Positions 1 to 8,430 of a stretch of 64,000 bases of DNA are shown here, piece by piece. The DNA lies in assembly GCA_016720655.1 (NCBI GenBank), contig JADKKE010000007.1, positions 124,001 through 188,000 on the forward strand. The letters are read 5' to 3'. Origin of the DNA: Bacteroidota bacterium (lineage in GTDB: Bacteria; Bacteroidota; Bacteroidia; AKYH767-A; 2013-40CM-41-45). The translations under genes and the position numbers were made by a program. Within the stretch, counting starts at the first letter, position 1. Each line of letters opens with the position of its first letter. The notes below the pieces were generated by a model. That model was given only the letters and a program-made list of their open reading frames with translations. It was not told the origin of the DNA and ran no database searches.

Positions 1-404
1 TAATAGGAACGCGGATCTTCCGGTTCAACATTGGTAGGACAAACAATTACTTCCGCTCCAAAAGCGCGTAATGCATCCACCTTTTCTTTGGATTGTTTAT
101 CAGTGGTCGTGAAAATACATTTGTATCCTTTTACAATTGCAGCAATAGCCAGTCCCATTCCTGTATTTCCTGATGTTCCTTCTATGATTGTTCCACCTGG
201 TTTCAGTTGTCCTGATTTTTCAGCGTCCTCAATCATTTTTAAAGCCATCCGGTCTTTGATCGAGTTGCCAGGGTTGAATGTCTCTACCTTCGCATAAACG
301 GTTGCTTTTACCCCGGTGACCACATGATTCAGACGGATCATGGGGGTATTTCCAATCGCATCCAGGATAGTATCACATACTTTTTTTGATGTACTCATTG
401 CCAT
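1..404 (-). CDS. Cystathionine beta-synthase / cysteine synthase family PLP enzyme (N-terminal part)
   Basis: Reading the minus strand from the ATG at 404 (a second in-frame ATG lies at 398) gives about 134 residues of a fold-type II PLP enzyme before the window ends. Visible motifs are IGNTPMIRL near residue 18, the NPGNSIKDR segment carrying the PLP-binding lysine, and the TSGNTG phosphate/substrate loop. This family joins serine, O-acetylserine or a related substrate to a thiol, giving cysteine or cystathionine. The later part, with TTDKQSKEKVDALRAFGAE and CPTNVEPEDPRSYY, looks more like cystathionine beta-synthase than a classical CysK, but the rest of the protein is outside the window, so the substrate cannot be fixed. 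It is transcribed in the same direction as the permease gene that begins at 1763, about 135 bp upstream. Confidence 0.85.
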   Translation of the reverse strand, partial: MAMSTSKKVCDTILDAIGNTPMIRLNHVVTGVKATVYAKVETFNPGNSIKDRMALKMIEDAEKSGQLKPGGTIIEGTSGNTGMGLAIAAIVKGYKCIFTTTDKQSKEKVDALRAFGAEVIVCPTNVEPEDPRSY

Positions 405-539
405 AATGATTCAGATAATTGATAGAATTTTCGGTTAATGTATTCAGTATTGGAAAGCCATGCAATTTGAAATCCAAAGCCTTTCCGGCTTGCGAAGTTA
501 ATACTTCTGATGAACTTTATTTGGAATATAAAATACTGA

Positions 540-1763
540 TTAAGAGTATCTTAGTGCTTGTATGGGACTGATACGGCTGACAATCATGGAAGGAATAACC
601 AGCATCGCTGTACAAATGACAAGGGTTCCGAGATTCAATACAAGGATATGAAAGGGATCCAGTGAAATAGGAGCGTGACTAATGTAATAGGATTCCTGAT
701 CGAGGTGTATCCATTGAAATTTTTTCTGTAGCAAACACAAGCCAATACCAATGATATTCCCAACAATCAAACCCCGGAAGAGCAAGAAGCCGGAGATGTA
801 AATAAAGATTTTACGGATATTGATATTCCTTGTCCCTAATGCTTTCAGTGTCCCAATCATCTTTACTCTTTCAAGAATTATAATGAGAAGTGCTGAAATC
901 ATATTAATTCCTGCTACTATTATCATTAGAGTAATAATAATAATCGCATTGATGTTTTGGAGGTCCAGCCAATCGAAAATCTGCGGGTAAATTTCTTTAA
1001 TTGTTTTTGCATTCAGCTCTGAACCGGAAGCTGCATATACTTTTTGACCTATCTGATCAAGTTCATCGAAATTTTTAATTTTGATTTCGAACCCTCCGAT
1101 CTGTTCAGGATTCCAGTCATTGAGTTTTTGAATTTGTGCAAGATCACAAAAGAGGTAGAGGTTATCGAATTCTTCGAGCCCGGTTTCATAAATTCCGCAA
1201 ATCTGAAATTTCCGAACTCTGGGTGGTTGCTGAATAAAATACATGACAAGGTCGTCACCGGTTTTCAGCCTCAGTTTCTGGCTGAGTTGTTTCGAAATCA
1301 CCACTTCATTACTTCGTGCAGAATCCTGAAAATGCATGATGCGTCCTTCAACCATGCGAGAACTGAAAAAGCTCCAATCGAAATCACGATCGATTCCTTT
1401 GGCAACAACACCTTCTATGTCTTCTTTTGTTTTGATAATTCCGGCTTTTGTTGCAAATGCCTGAATGTGTTCTATAGCCGGGTCGCTCCTCAGCACTGTG
1501 AGGAAATGCTGATCTTTCGAAATTGGTTTTGTCTCGTAGGAATTATTTTCGTCATAATTACTCACTTGTATATGTGAACCGAATCCAATGACTTTTTCGC
1601 GTATTTCCTTCTTGAAACCGGTCACAATTGCAAGTGCTATCACCATCACAGCGAAGCCTAAAGCAACACCTGCCATGGCGATCCAGATGATCGGACGGGA
1701 AATAAATGTTCCACCTTCCTTAGAAAAGGCAATTCTTCTGACGATGAATAATTCGTAGTTCAA
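540..1763 (-). CDS. FtsX/LolE-like ABC transporter permease
   Basis: A 407-residue inner-membrane permease of the LolC/LolE/MacB type. The N-terminus (MNYELFIVRRIAFSK followed by a hydrophobic helix at about residues 25-50, ending GFKKEIREKVIGFGSHIQV) is the classical start of this family. A periplasmic domain fills about residues 55-270, and three hydrophobic helices follow at about 275-400, with the ERVKMIGTLKALG coupling motif between the first two. The family uses ATP hydrolysis by a separate ATPase to extract lipoproteins or move substrates across the periplasm. No ATPase gene is adjacent, so the partner is encoded elsewhere. The ATG at 1763 is 48 bp from the divergent NamZ-like gene, so the two share a short promoter region. 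Confidence 0.85.
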   Translation of the reverse strand: MNYELFIVRRIAFSKEGGTFISRPIIWIAMAGVALGFAVMVIALAIVTGFKKEIREKVIGFGSHIQVSNYDENNSYETKPISKDQHFLTVLRSDPAIEHIQAFATKAGIIKTKEDIEGVVAKGIDRDFDWSFFSSRMVEGRIMHFQDSARSNEVVISKQLSQKLRLKTGDDLVMYFIQQPPRVRKFQICGIYETGLEEFDNLYLFCDLAQIQKLNDWNPEQIGGFEIKIKNFDELDQIGQKVYAASGSELNAKTIKEIYPQIFDWLDLQNINAIIIITLMIIVAGINMISALLIIILERVKMIGTLKALGTRNINIRKIFIYISGFLLFRGLIVGNIIGIGLCLLQKKFQWIHLDQESYYISHAPISLDPFHILVLNLGTLVICTAMLVIPSMIVSRISPIQALRYS

Positions 1764-1811
1764 AACAGAACCGTATTTTGCAGTGATTTGCGGTTAAAGA
1801 TATTTGATTCA

Positions 1812-3035
1812 ATGAAGTCCATGAACAGTCCGATGAAATTCTTTTACAGTCTTTTTATGCAGATGATGCTGATGGTTCACATCGGCTGCACACAGCCCGG
1901 AGTGCAAACAAGTTCGGTTTCTAAGGAATCAGGTATGCGCACAGGTGCAGAACAGCTCAATGCGTATTTGCCATTGTTGACAGGCAAGAGAATAGCAATA
2001 GTAGCCAATCAGACATCCAGAATCAATGGGTGTCATTTGGTTGACTCTCTTAAATCCAGAGGAGTGCAAATCCAGTGTGTATTTGCTCCGGAGCACGGGT
2101 TCAGAGGGGAGCAGGGTGCAGGCGAAAAAGTAAAAAATGGCGTGGATACTAAATCCGGAATTCAGGTAATTTCACTTTATGGAAAGCATTTAAAACCAAC
2201 ACAAGAGGATCTAGAAGGAATAGATCTTGTGATGTTTGACATTCAGGATGTGGGAGCACGATTTTATACCTACATATCCACATTACAATATGTAATGGAA
2301 GCATGCGCGGAGCAAAACAAAATGCTCCTCATTCTTGATCGTCCGAACCCGAATGGTGATTATGTTGACGGTCCTGTTCTCGATACAAATTTCCGTTCCT
2401 TTATTGGAATGAATCCAATTCCTGTTGTTCATGGAATGACGATTGGCGAATATGCAAAAATGCTCAATGGAGAAAAGTGGTTGAAAGGGAAAAAGACATG
2501 TAAGATCCAGGTGATCCCTGTAAGCAATTACACGCATCGAGATTTGTATTCTCTTCCTGTGGCTCCATCTCCAAATCTGCCGAATATGGCAGCAGTATAT
2601 TTATATCCTTCCTTATGTTTTTTTGAAGGAACAAAAGTAAGTGTCGGGCGTGGTACCGATTTTCCTTTCCAGATGATCGGATATCCGGGTTTTAAAGGTG
2701 GCGATACTGCATTTCGACCCACCAGCATCCACGGAAAAGCCCTGGATCCACCGTATGAAGATTCCTTGTGTGAAGGGTTGAATTTGCGGGAATTCATGGC
2801 TAGTTCCAATAAGAAGCAATTGCATTTGGGATGGTTGATCCAAATGTATCGGCAGTATCCCAACAAGGGATCATTTTTTACTCCGTTTTTTGAAAAGTTA
2901 TCGGGTACAGAAATGCTCAGAAAACAGATCATTCTGGGTGAAAGCGAGAGTGAAATTCGCCAAAGTTGGCAGAAACAACTGGATCAGTTTAAACAAATTC
3001 GTAAAAAGTATTTGTTGTACGAAGACTTTGAGTAG
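1812..3035 (+). CDS. namZ: DUF1343 / NamZ-type exo-beta-N-acetylmuramidase, probable lipoprotein
   Basis: The protein matches the DUF1343 family, whose studied member NamZ removes terminal N-acetylmuramic acid from peptidoglycan fragments during cell-wall recycling. Motifs seen include KRIAIVANQTS, FAPEHGFRGEQGAG, FDIQDVGARFYTY, LDRPNPNG and GTKVSVGRGTDFPFQ, spread over the expected length of about 400 residues. The reading frame is open from a TTG at 1788, but the ATG at 1812 is preferred because it gives a short charged start, a hydrophobic core and a lipobox-like HIGC, which suggests an outer-membrane or periplasmic lipoprotein. The gene is divergent from the LolE-like permease. The function is a family inference; the lipobox is slightly atypical because histidine is at position -3. 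Confidence 0.82.
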   Translation: MKSMNSPMKFFYSLFMQMMLMVHIGCTQPGVQTSSVSKESGMRTGAEQLNAYLPLLTGKRIAIVANQTSRINGCHLVDSLKSRGVQIQCVFAPEHGFRGEQGAGEKVKNGVDTKSGIQVISLYGKHLKPTQEDLEGIDLVMFDIQDVGARFYTYISTLQYVMEACAEQNKMLLILDRPNPNGDYVDGPVLDTNFRSFIGMNPIPVVHGMTIGEYAKMLNGEKWLKGKKTCKIQVIPVSNYTHRDLYSLPVAPSPNLPNMAAVYLYPSLCFFEGTKVSVGRGTDFPFQMIGYPGFKGGDTAFRPTSIHGKALDPPYEDSLCEGLNLREFMASSNKKQLHLGWLIQMYRQYPNKGSFFTPFFEKLSGTEMLRKQIILGESESEIRQSWQKQLDQFKQIRKKYLLYEDFE

Positions 3036-3167
3036 TTGAATATTATAATCAAGGTTCCGAACACAGGCTGTTGATGGACGGTTGTAATTCAATATTCAGA
3101 ACTTTGCCAGATTCAATGATTTTTTTATTTTTGAGAACACTTTGTTCAATCAAATTAAAACCAAGAG

Positions 3168-3575
3168 ATGAAAAAACTTTACCTGATTATTTTCTTAATG
3201 CTTTCGATGTGTCTGGTTCAAGCCCAGGATCGCACATGTGGAACGATGACTTCCCTGGAAGACAGAATGGCCAAGGACCCTTCTTTGAAACAAAAACATG
3301 AAGCCTATGAACAGGCTACGCAGGAATGGATTCGAACACATTCGACAACGAATACTGCTCCGGTGTATCCGGCGATTAAAGGATTTGTTCCCACAGGAGA
3401 CAGAGTGCAGGATCAACAAAATTACGCTACTGCAAAAGCAGCGCTCTTGAGCGACCCTGGAAATAAGCAAAGGAGCAGCAATATTTCAAAAGCTCCGGCA
3501 AAGAAGTCTGTAAGTACTAAAAAGAAGAATTCCCAGAGTGTTGGATTTCAAACAATGAAAGGAGGCTCAAAATGA
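3168..3575 (+). CDS. Small secreted protein resembling an M43-protease propeptide
   Basis: A 135-residue protein with a clear signal peptide (MKKLYLIIFLMLSMCLVQAQ). The mature start, RTCGTM followed by LEDRMAKDPSLKQKHEAYEQ, looks like the segment that usually opens the single-chain propeptide of Bacteroidota pappalysin-type (M43) proteases. Here it stands alone, with a basic, Ser/Lys-rich C-terminus. Its last codons overlap the next gene by 4 bp (ATGA), which implies translational coupling to the M43 protease. I infer that it could act as a separate propeptide or inhibitor/chaperone of that protease, but no function is proven and the similarity was judged by eye. The ATG at 3168 sits just before the signal peptide. 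Confidence 0.7.
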   Translation: MKKLYLIIFLMLSMCLVQAQDRTCGTMTSLEDRMAKDPSLKQKHEAYEQATQEWIRTHSTTNTAPVYPAIKGFVPTGDRVQDQQNYATAKAALLSDPGNKQRSSNISKAPAKKSVSTKKKNSQSVGFQTMKGGSK

Positions 3576-5072
3576 AAAACATTTTTAAAGCTCTTTCGGT
3601 TCTGTCTCTTTTGTTGTTAAATACAATTCATTCTTCCGGACAATGTCCTTACGATAATACTGCTTATCTGCAAGGTACTGCACCTACAGTCATTGGCAAT
3701 TTCATAGAGGCTGCAGAAACCTGGGCAGGAGAATTCAATCGCGTAACCGGGATGGTAGCCGGAAATACATATCGCATTTCGACATGCAACACGCCGACAT
3801 ATGACAGTCAGATTTCGATTTATCCTGCCGGTGGCGGAACTTTAATTGCAAGTGATGACGACGGTTGTGGAACATCCGGTGGTCCATCTTCTATTGATTT
3901 TACGCCAACAGTGAGTGGTGATTATGATGTACTCCTGGATTATTATCAGGATGCACAAAATCCTTGTGAAAGCAATACCATTGATATGACAATGCGGGTC
4001 ACTTTAATAAGTACGGGAGGAAGTCAGAACCCACCTGATCTCACCATTCCTGTGGTGGTGCATGTTGTTTACAATGATCCAAATACTGAGAATATTTCAG
4101 ACGCACAGATTTTTTCTCAGATTCAAGTTCTGAATGCAGATTACCGCAGGCTCAACGCTGATTTTTCTATAGTACCCGGAGCATTTTCAGGTATAGCAGC
4201 CGATATGAAAATTGAATTTTGCATGGCATCACGCACTCCATCCGGATCCGCAACAAATGGAATCACCAGAACACAAACAAGTGTGCTCGAATTTACGGGT
4301 GACAATGCAGTAAAATCAAGTGCTACAGGCGGCAAGGATCCCTGGAACCCACAAAATTATTTGAATTTTTGGGTGTGTAACCTTGGTGGAGGTTTATTGG
4401 GTTATGCTCAATTTCCCGCTGATCTGGCAACTTCACCAGAAACTGATGGTGTAGTGATAGGATATAAATATTTTGGAAATACAGGTCCGGCAGTAGCTCC
4501 GCCATACAATCTTGGACGAACGGCAACCCATGAAGTGGGCCATTGGCTCAACCTTCGCCACATTTGGGGTGATGCATCTTGTGGTGATGATTTTGTGAAT
4601 GATACACCAACACAGGAAGACCATAATTATCAATGTCCCAACTTTCCACATATCACTTGCAGTAATGGTCCGAACGGTGACATGTTTATGGATTATATGG
4701 ATTATGTAAATGATAATTGCATGGCTATGTTTTCAGAGGGGCAAAAGGTGCGTGTACAGGCGACTATTGCCGGAGCAAGAAGTGGATTGAGTTCATCCCT
4801 CGGATGTCAGGTTGTAGGTATCGATGAAATCGGTTGGCTTTCCGGCCTAAGCATTTCTCCGAATCCGGGTAAAGGTGAATTCAGAATTTCTGGATCTTTT
4901 CCGGCAGGAGAAAAACTCAATGTCACCGTTTATAATTTGATGGGACAAATTGTTAATGAAACAAAAGTTGTAGATCAGGCAGGATTGAAAATTGATCTTA
5001 GCAATAGTTCTGCAGGGATTTAACACGTTTTGTGAGGCCGGCCTTTTCGTGAGAAAAGTCGTGAAAGAATAA
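3572..5072 (+). CDS. Secreted M43 (pappalysin-like) zinc metalloprotease with T9SS sorting domain, frameshifted near its end
   Basis: The order is: signal peptide (about 1-23), a PPC-like beta domain with SDDDGCGTSGG (about 25-145), then the M43 catalytic domain starting IPVVVHVVY. The zinc site HEVGHWLNLRHIWG lies at about residues 320-333 and the Met-turn region MDYMDY near 372. A T9SS type A domain follows, with LSISPNPGKGEF and VYNLMGQ. The first open frame ends at 5023 within SSAGI. In another frame the DNA continues with LFVRKVVKE and a stop at 5070-5072, the typical last strand of such a domain, so I end the gene there and infer at least one indel near 5020-5045. It is coupled to the upstream propeptide-like gene. 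The likely role is extracellular proteolysis after export by T9SS. Confidence 0.85.
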
Positions 5073-5121
5073 TTGTAATTCTTCATTTTGAAAAAGAAAA
5101 GCAAAAGGATTCAACCAAAAC

Positions 5122-5156
5122 AAAAAACGCCGGTGATTTTCTCACCGGCGTTTTTT
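5122..5156. terminator. Bidirectional intrinsic terminator
   Basis: A long perfect hairpin, with arms containing AACGCCGGTGA and TCACCGGCGTT and a 5-nt loop, is flanked by A and T runs on both sides. It lies between the convergent M43 protease gene and the aminotransferase gene and should stop transcription from both. Confidence 0.9.
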
Positions 5157-5174
5157 ATGAATGTTTTTAAGCAA

Positions 5175-6400
5175 TTAGTTCATTGCTTTCGCTTCGACAT
5201 GTTCCAGCGTACGGCCCGGGTAGACTTTTAAAGCTTCATCAAGACATTTCATTGCACGTTTGAGTGCATCCTGATTCAAGACGTAAGCAATACGAACCTG
5301 GTGTTTGCCCAATTCCGGTTTGGAATAAAATCCGGTTGCAGGAGCGAGCATGACAGTTTCATTTTGATATGCAAATTTTTCGAGTAGCCATTGGCAGAAG
5401 ACATCAGAATCATCAATTGGAAGTTGTGCAATGCAATAAAAAGCTCCATTCGGCATGGGGCAGAATACGCCTTCCATTTTGTTCAGACTTTCAACAACGA
5501 GGTTTCTTCGGCTGATATATTCTGATTTAACTTTTTCAAAATAACTATCCGGGTATCAACTGCGCTTCCTGCTGCCACTTGTCCGAATGTTGGAGGACTC
5601 AGTCTGGCCTGAGCAAATTTGAGGGCCGTAGCCATCAAATCTTTGTTTCTCGATATAAGCGCTCCAATTCGCGCGCCGCATGCACTGTAACGTTTGGAAA
5701 TAGAATCGAGGAGGACAACATTATTTTCAATCCCACTGAGGTGCATGACTGAGGTGTAGGGATTTTCAACATAACAAAACTCCCGATAAACTTCATCCGA
5801 GAAAAGCCAGAGATCGTATTTTTTTACCAGATCGCGCAAAGACTCAAGCTCCGACTTACTGTATAAATAGCCTGTTGGATTGCTTGGATTGCAAATGAGA
5901 ATCGCTTTTGTTTTTGGTGTGATCAGTTTTTCAAATTCAGAAACAGGAGGTAAGGCAAATCCCGATTCAATGCTGGAACAAATCGGCACCACCTTAACGT
6001 TTGCCTGAGTAGAGAATCCATTGTAATTCGCATAGAATGGTTCGGGGATAATAATTTCATCTCCCGGATCCATGCAACTCATCATTGCAATTTCGATTGC
6101 TTCTGAACCACCGGTAGTGATCATGATTTCCTGGTAATCCAGATCGATATTGAATCGCTTGTAATAGGTTGTGAGTTTTTTCCTGTAAGATTCGATGCCG
6201 GCAGAATGGCTGTATTCAACCACTTTAGGTGCAAAGGAATGGATCGCGTTGATCATTGTTTCCGGTGTTTCAATATCCGGCTGACCAATATTCAGGTGAA
6301 ATATTTTTTTTCCTTCTTTTTTAGCTTTTTCAGCAAAAGGGACCAGTTTTCTGATCGGAGAAGGAGGCATTTCTTTGCCTTTTAAGGATGTCTTGGGCAT
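5175..6400 (-). CDS. Class I/II PLP-dependent aminotransferase (AspC-like), frameshifted
   Basis: A fold-type I aminotransferase of about 408 residues. The N-terminal frame (from the ATG at 6400) carries NIGQPDIETPE, the NPSNPTG substrate loop, the SDEVYREF aspartate/tyrosine pair and the PLP lysine in DSISKRYSACGARIG. That frame runs out at 5483. The rest, with APATGFYSKPELGKHQVRIAYVLN including the carboxylate-binding arginine, lies in another frame starting before 5477. Removing one base around 5550-5558 restores a continuous reading through SAVDTPDSYFEKVKSEYISRR, so a sequencing or assembly indel is likely. The family transfers the amino group from aspartate, alanine or similar amino acids to 2-oxoacids; the exact substrate cannot be told. 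It is downstream of the DUF1573 genes but separated from them by a hairpin at 6441. Confidence 0.85.
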
Positions 6401-6440
6401 TTCCTGTCAAATTTTAATTCACAAAAGTCATATAATAAAT

Positions 6441-6461
6441 AAGCCCTCCAATTGAGGGCTT
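6441..6461 (-). terminator. Hairpin terminator after the DUF1573 genes
   Basis: The inverted repeat AAGCCCTC/GAGGGCTT with a 5-nt loop lies just after the stop codon of the first DUF1573 gene as read on the minus strand, and is followed by an AT-rich run. It separates the DUF1573 group from the aminotransferase gene. Confidence 0.65.
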
Positions 6462-6487
6462 AAAAATACAAATATTTCAGATGATAA

Positions 6488-6965
6488 TTACTTCACTTCT
6501 GTGCCTGCAGGAACGTCTGTTTGGACCGGAGCAGGAGCTTCAACATTTCCTTTCAGGTGAAGAACTTTCGCACCACCTTTGCATTGGAAGTGATGGTAAC
6601 AGTTTTATCCTGCATACCCATTTTCCAGTAGAATTAAATTCAACGTGGATCATTCCTTTTGCACTTTTTGCAATAGGTTCTTTTGGCCATTGAGGAACAG
6701 TACATCCACAAGATCCGTGAGCTTCAGTGATGATCAGGGGTTCTTTACCTACGTTGGCAAAATTGAAGTCATAGGATACTTTTTCACCCTGCTTAATTGT
6801 TCCGAAGTTAAATTCTTCAACATCGAATTTAAAATCAGGAGCATTTTTGTTGTCCTGAACAGCAGGAGCAGGGCTTGCAGCCGGCGTGGCCATTTTGCTG
6901 TCTTGCTGTGCATTCGCTGCAACAACAAAAAGGAACATCGATACTGCTAAAATTGCTTTTTTCAT
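6488..6965 (-). CDS. DUF1573 secreted protein (copy 1), two frameshifts
   Basis: A signal peptide (MKKAILAVSMFLFVVAANAQ) is followed by an Ala/Pro-rich linker and one DUF1573 domain with FNFGTIKQGE, a cysteine pair in HGSCGCTVPQWPKEPI and an Ig-like (ASH/MSP-type) beta sandwich. The uncorrected frame ends at 6540 in an unrelated tail. Adding one A in the AAAA run near 6642 and one in the AAA run near 6580 restores GKMGMQDKTVTITSNAKGGAKVLHLKGNVE and a stop at 6488, so I give the composite (about 159 residues). The function of DUF1573 is unknown; these proteins are widespread in Bacteroidota and are exported to the periplasm or outside. It is the last gene of a three-member tandem array of paralogues. 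Confidence 0.85.
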
Positions 6966-7027
6966 TCTTGTGGATTGTTTTTGGATTGTTTGTTATATAG
7001 TTAGATTTGAATCTAAATTCGTGCCAC

Positions 7028-7480
7028 TTATTTTTTTGTATCCACTGCAGGCTGCTCTATGGGTTTCTCAACTGTGCCTTTCATATGGATAATCATCGGG
7101 TTTTGTTTCGCATTGGAAGTTAAAGTAACTGTCTTGTCCTGAACACCCATTTTACCTGCAGAATTGAAAGTGACTTTGATCACTGAAGATTGACCTTTCA
7201 TAATCGGCTCCTTTGGATAAATGGGTACTGTACAACCGCAAGAACCTTCTGCTTTTGAAATAATGATTGGTTCACTACCTGTGTTCGTGAATTTGAATTC
7301 ATACGTAACAGATTCACCCTGAGTGATGGTTCCAAAATTGTGTTCCTCGGTTTCAAATTTAAAGGAAGCCACATTGGTATCATCATTACCGATGTTTGTG
7401 AGTACTTTCTTTTCATCCTGAGCAAAACCTGCAAAGGAACCAAGAAGAAGAAATGCAAGTAGAAGGGAACGGATTTTCAT
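7028..7480 (-). CDS. DUF1573 secreted protein (copy 2)
   Basis: An intact 150-residue paralogue with a signal peptide (MKIRSLLLAFLLLGSFAGFAQ) and a single DUF1573 domain: HNFGTITQGE, GSCGCTVPIYPKEPI, GKMGVQDKTVTLTSNA, then MIIHMKGTVE. It follows the same plan as copies 1 and 3 and confirms the reading corrected for copy 1. The 62-bp gap to copy 1 and 30-bp gap from copy 3 fit one transcription unit. The molecular role is unknown. The adjacent cysteines in GSCGC may form a disulfide or bind a metal, but nothing in the sequence decides this. Confidence 0.88.
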   Translation of the reverse strand: MKIRSLLLAFLLLGSFAGFAQDEKKVLTNIGNDDTNVASFKFETEEHNFGTITQGESVTYEFKFTNTGSEPIIISKAEGSCGCTVPIYPKEPIMKGQSSVIKVTFNSAGKMGVQDKTVTLTSNAKQNPMIIHMKGTVEKPIEQPAVDTKK

Positions 7481-7510
7481 AATTTGAAGAGGCTTGTTTT
7501 AATTATTAAA

Positions 7511-8005
7511 TTATTTTGAATTTTCCAGAGGTAATCCTGAAGTTTTCTTGATCGGCATTGTTTGATCTGAATTGTCTTCCGAAGCTTCTACAACACCTTT
7601 GATGGTGAGTACTTTGGTATCGGATTTGGCATTGGAATTCAAGGTTACTGTTTTGGTGAATGCACCCACGCGTTTTGTATCGTAGTGTACTTTAATTGAA
7701 CCTGTTTGACCTTTCATGATTGGTTCTTTAGGCCATGTTGGAACGGTGCATCCGCAGCTTCCTTTGGCATTTGAAATAATCAAAGGTTCTTTGCCGGTAT
7801 TTTTGAATTTGAATTCGCATGTTCCATCGGCTCCTTGTTTAATGGTGCCGTAATCATGCGTTTCATTTTCAAAAGTAATTTCAGCAGCATTTGGATTGTC
7901 AGCTTTTACTTCAACTGTTGCAGGGGCAACATCTTGAGCAGTAGCATTGTGACCGGCACCCAGAAGCAGGGCACATGAGATAGCGAGGTATTTAACAGTT
8001 TTCAT
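7511..8005 (-). CDS. DUF1573 secreted protein (copy 3, first in the operon)
   Basis: A 164-residue intact paralogue with a signal peptide ending near GAGHNATAQ and a DUF1573 domain with HDYGTIKQGADG, GSCGCTVPTWPKEPI and a TVTLNSNAKSDTKVLTIKGVVE strand pair. It differs from the other copies in having an AKRVGAFTKT-like region (TKRVGAFTK) in place of the GKMG-QDK turn. It is the promoter-proximal member, with a candidate -7 element (TATTTTTG on the minus strand) 26 bp upstream of the ATG. No catalytic motif is visible and the function is unknown. Confidence 0.87.
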   Translation of the reverse strand: MKTVKYLAISCALLLGAGHNATAQDVAPATVEVKADNPNAAEITFENETHDYGTIKQGADGTCEFKFKNTGKEPLIISNAKGSCGCTVPTWPKEPIMKGQTGSIKVHYDTKRVGAFTKTVTLNSNAKSDTKVLTIKGVVEASEDNSDQTMPIKKTSGLPLENSK

Positions 8006-8030
8006 AGTTGAGATAGTATTTTAGGTATTA

Positions 8031-8038
8031 CAAAAATA
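8031..8038 (-). promoter_or_regulatory. Candidate Bacteroidota -7 promoter element for the DUF1573 operon
   Basis: On the minus strand this reads TATTTTTG, matching TAnnTTTG, 26 bp before the first DUF1573 start codon. No TTG -33 box at the usual spacing was found, so support is moderate. Confidence 0.4.
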
Positions 8039-8274
8039 GCCTTTCCTGTGAATATGGCTCTAATTGTCGCCTGCTCATACAAGATTTTTGCCAAAATTAG
8101 AGCTATGCAATGAAGGCTGAATGAAAATACTTTAGAACACCTCTAAATACCTATTTTGGTTGATGTGCGCAGAAAAGGGTAAAGCGCGCATAAAAGTAGA
8201 TATAAATTAAAAGCGCCCGAAAGAGGTTTTTGGAGGTGCGCTTTATTAAATTTGTTGATTAAATGAACAAAAAT
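8039..8274. other. Intergenic region with two inverted repeats between the DUF1573 operon and tRNA-Gly
   Basis: No coding region was recognised. It holds an interrupted palindrome, GCTCTAATT at 8057-8065 and AATTAGAGC at 8095-8103, which extends to 12 bp with one mismatch. It also holds a second pair, AAAGCGC at 8210-8216 and GCGCTTT at 8238-8244. The tRNA promoter must also lie here, but no convincing consensus was seen. Confidence 0.5.
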
Positions 8275-8347
8275 GCGGCAATAGCTCAGTTGGTAGAGCA
8301 TCAGTTTCCCAAACTGAAGGTCGCGGGTTCGATTCCCGTTTGCCGCT
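8275..8347 (+). tRNA. tRNA-Gly (anticodon CCC)
   Basis: The 73-nt sequence folds into a full cloverleaf: acceptor GCGGCAA/TTGCCGC, D-arm GCTC/GAGC with AGTTGGTA, anticodon arm TCAGT-TTCCCAA-ACTGA with anticodon CCC, and T-arm GCGGG-TTCGATT-CCCGT. The CCA end is not encoded. It reads GGG glycine codons. A terminator hairpin follows 24 bp downstream. Confidence 0.97.
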
Positions 8348-8370
8348 CCCTGGTGGTTTTCGGAAAAATT

Positions 8371-8404
8371 AAAGACCCTGTCTGCATAGATTGACAGGGT
8401 CTTT
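8371..8404. terminator. Intrinsic terminator between tRNA-Gly and porX
   Basis: A 12-bp perfect stem, AAAGACCCTGTC with GACAGGGTCTTT around a 10-nt loop. It is placed to end the tRNA transcript and the convergent porX transcript. Confidence 0.85.
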
Positions 8405-8430
8405 AAGTCGAAAGAAGAATTATCCGGTTT

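Noticed and set aside
1..404. Plus-strand open frame over the window start
   Set aside because: The minus strand encodes a clear PLP enzyme with catalytic motifs; the plus frame is a shadow.
8210..8244. AAAGCGC/GCGCTTT pair as a terminator
   Set aside because: The stem is short with a 21-nt loop and no T tract directly follows, so terminator function is weak; it is noted only in the intergenic entry.
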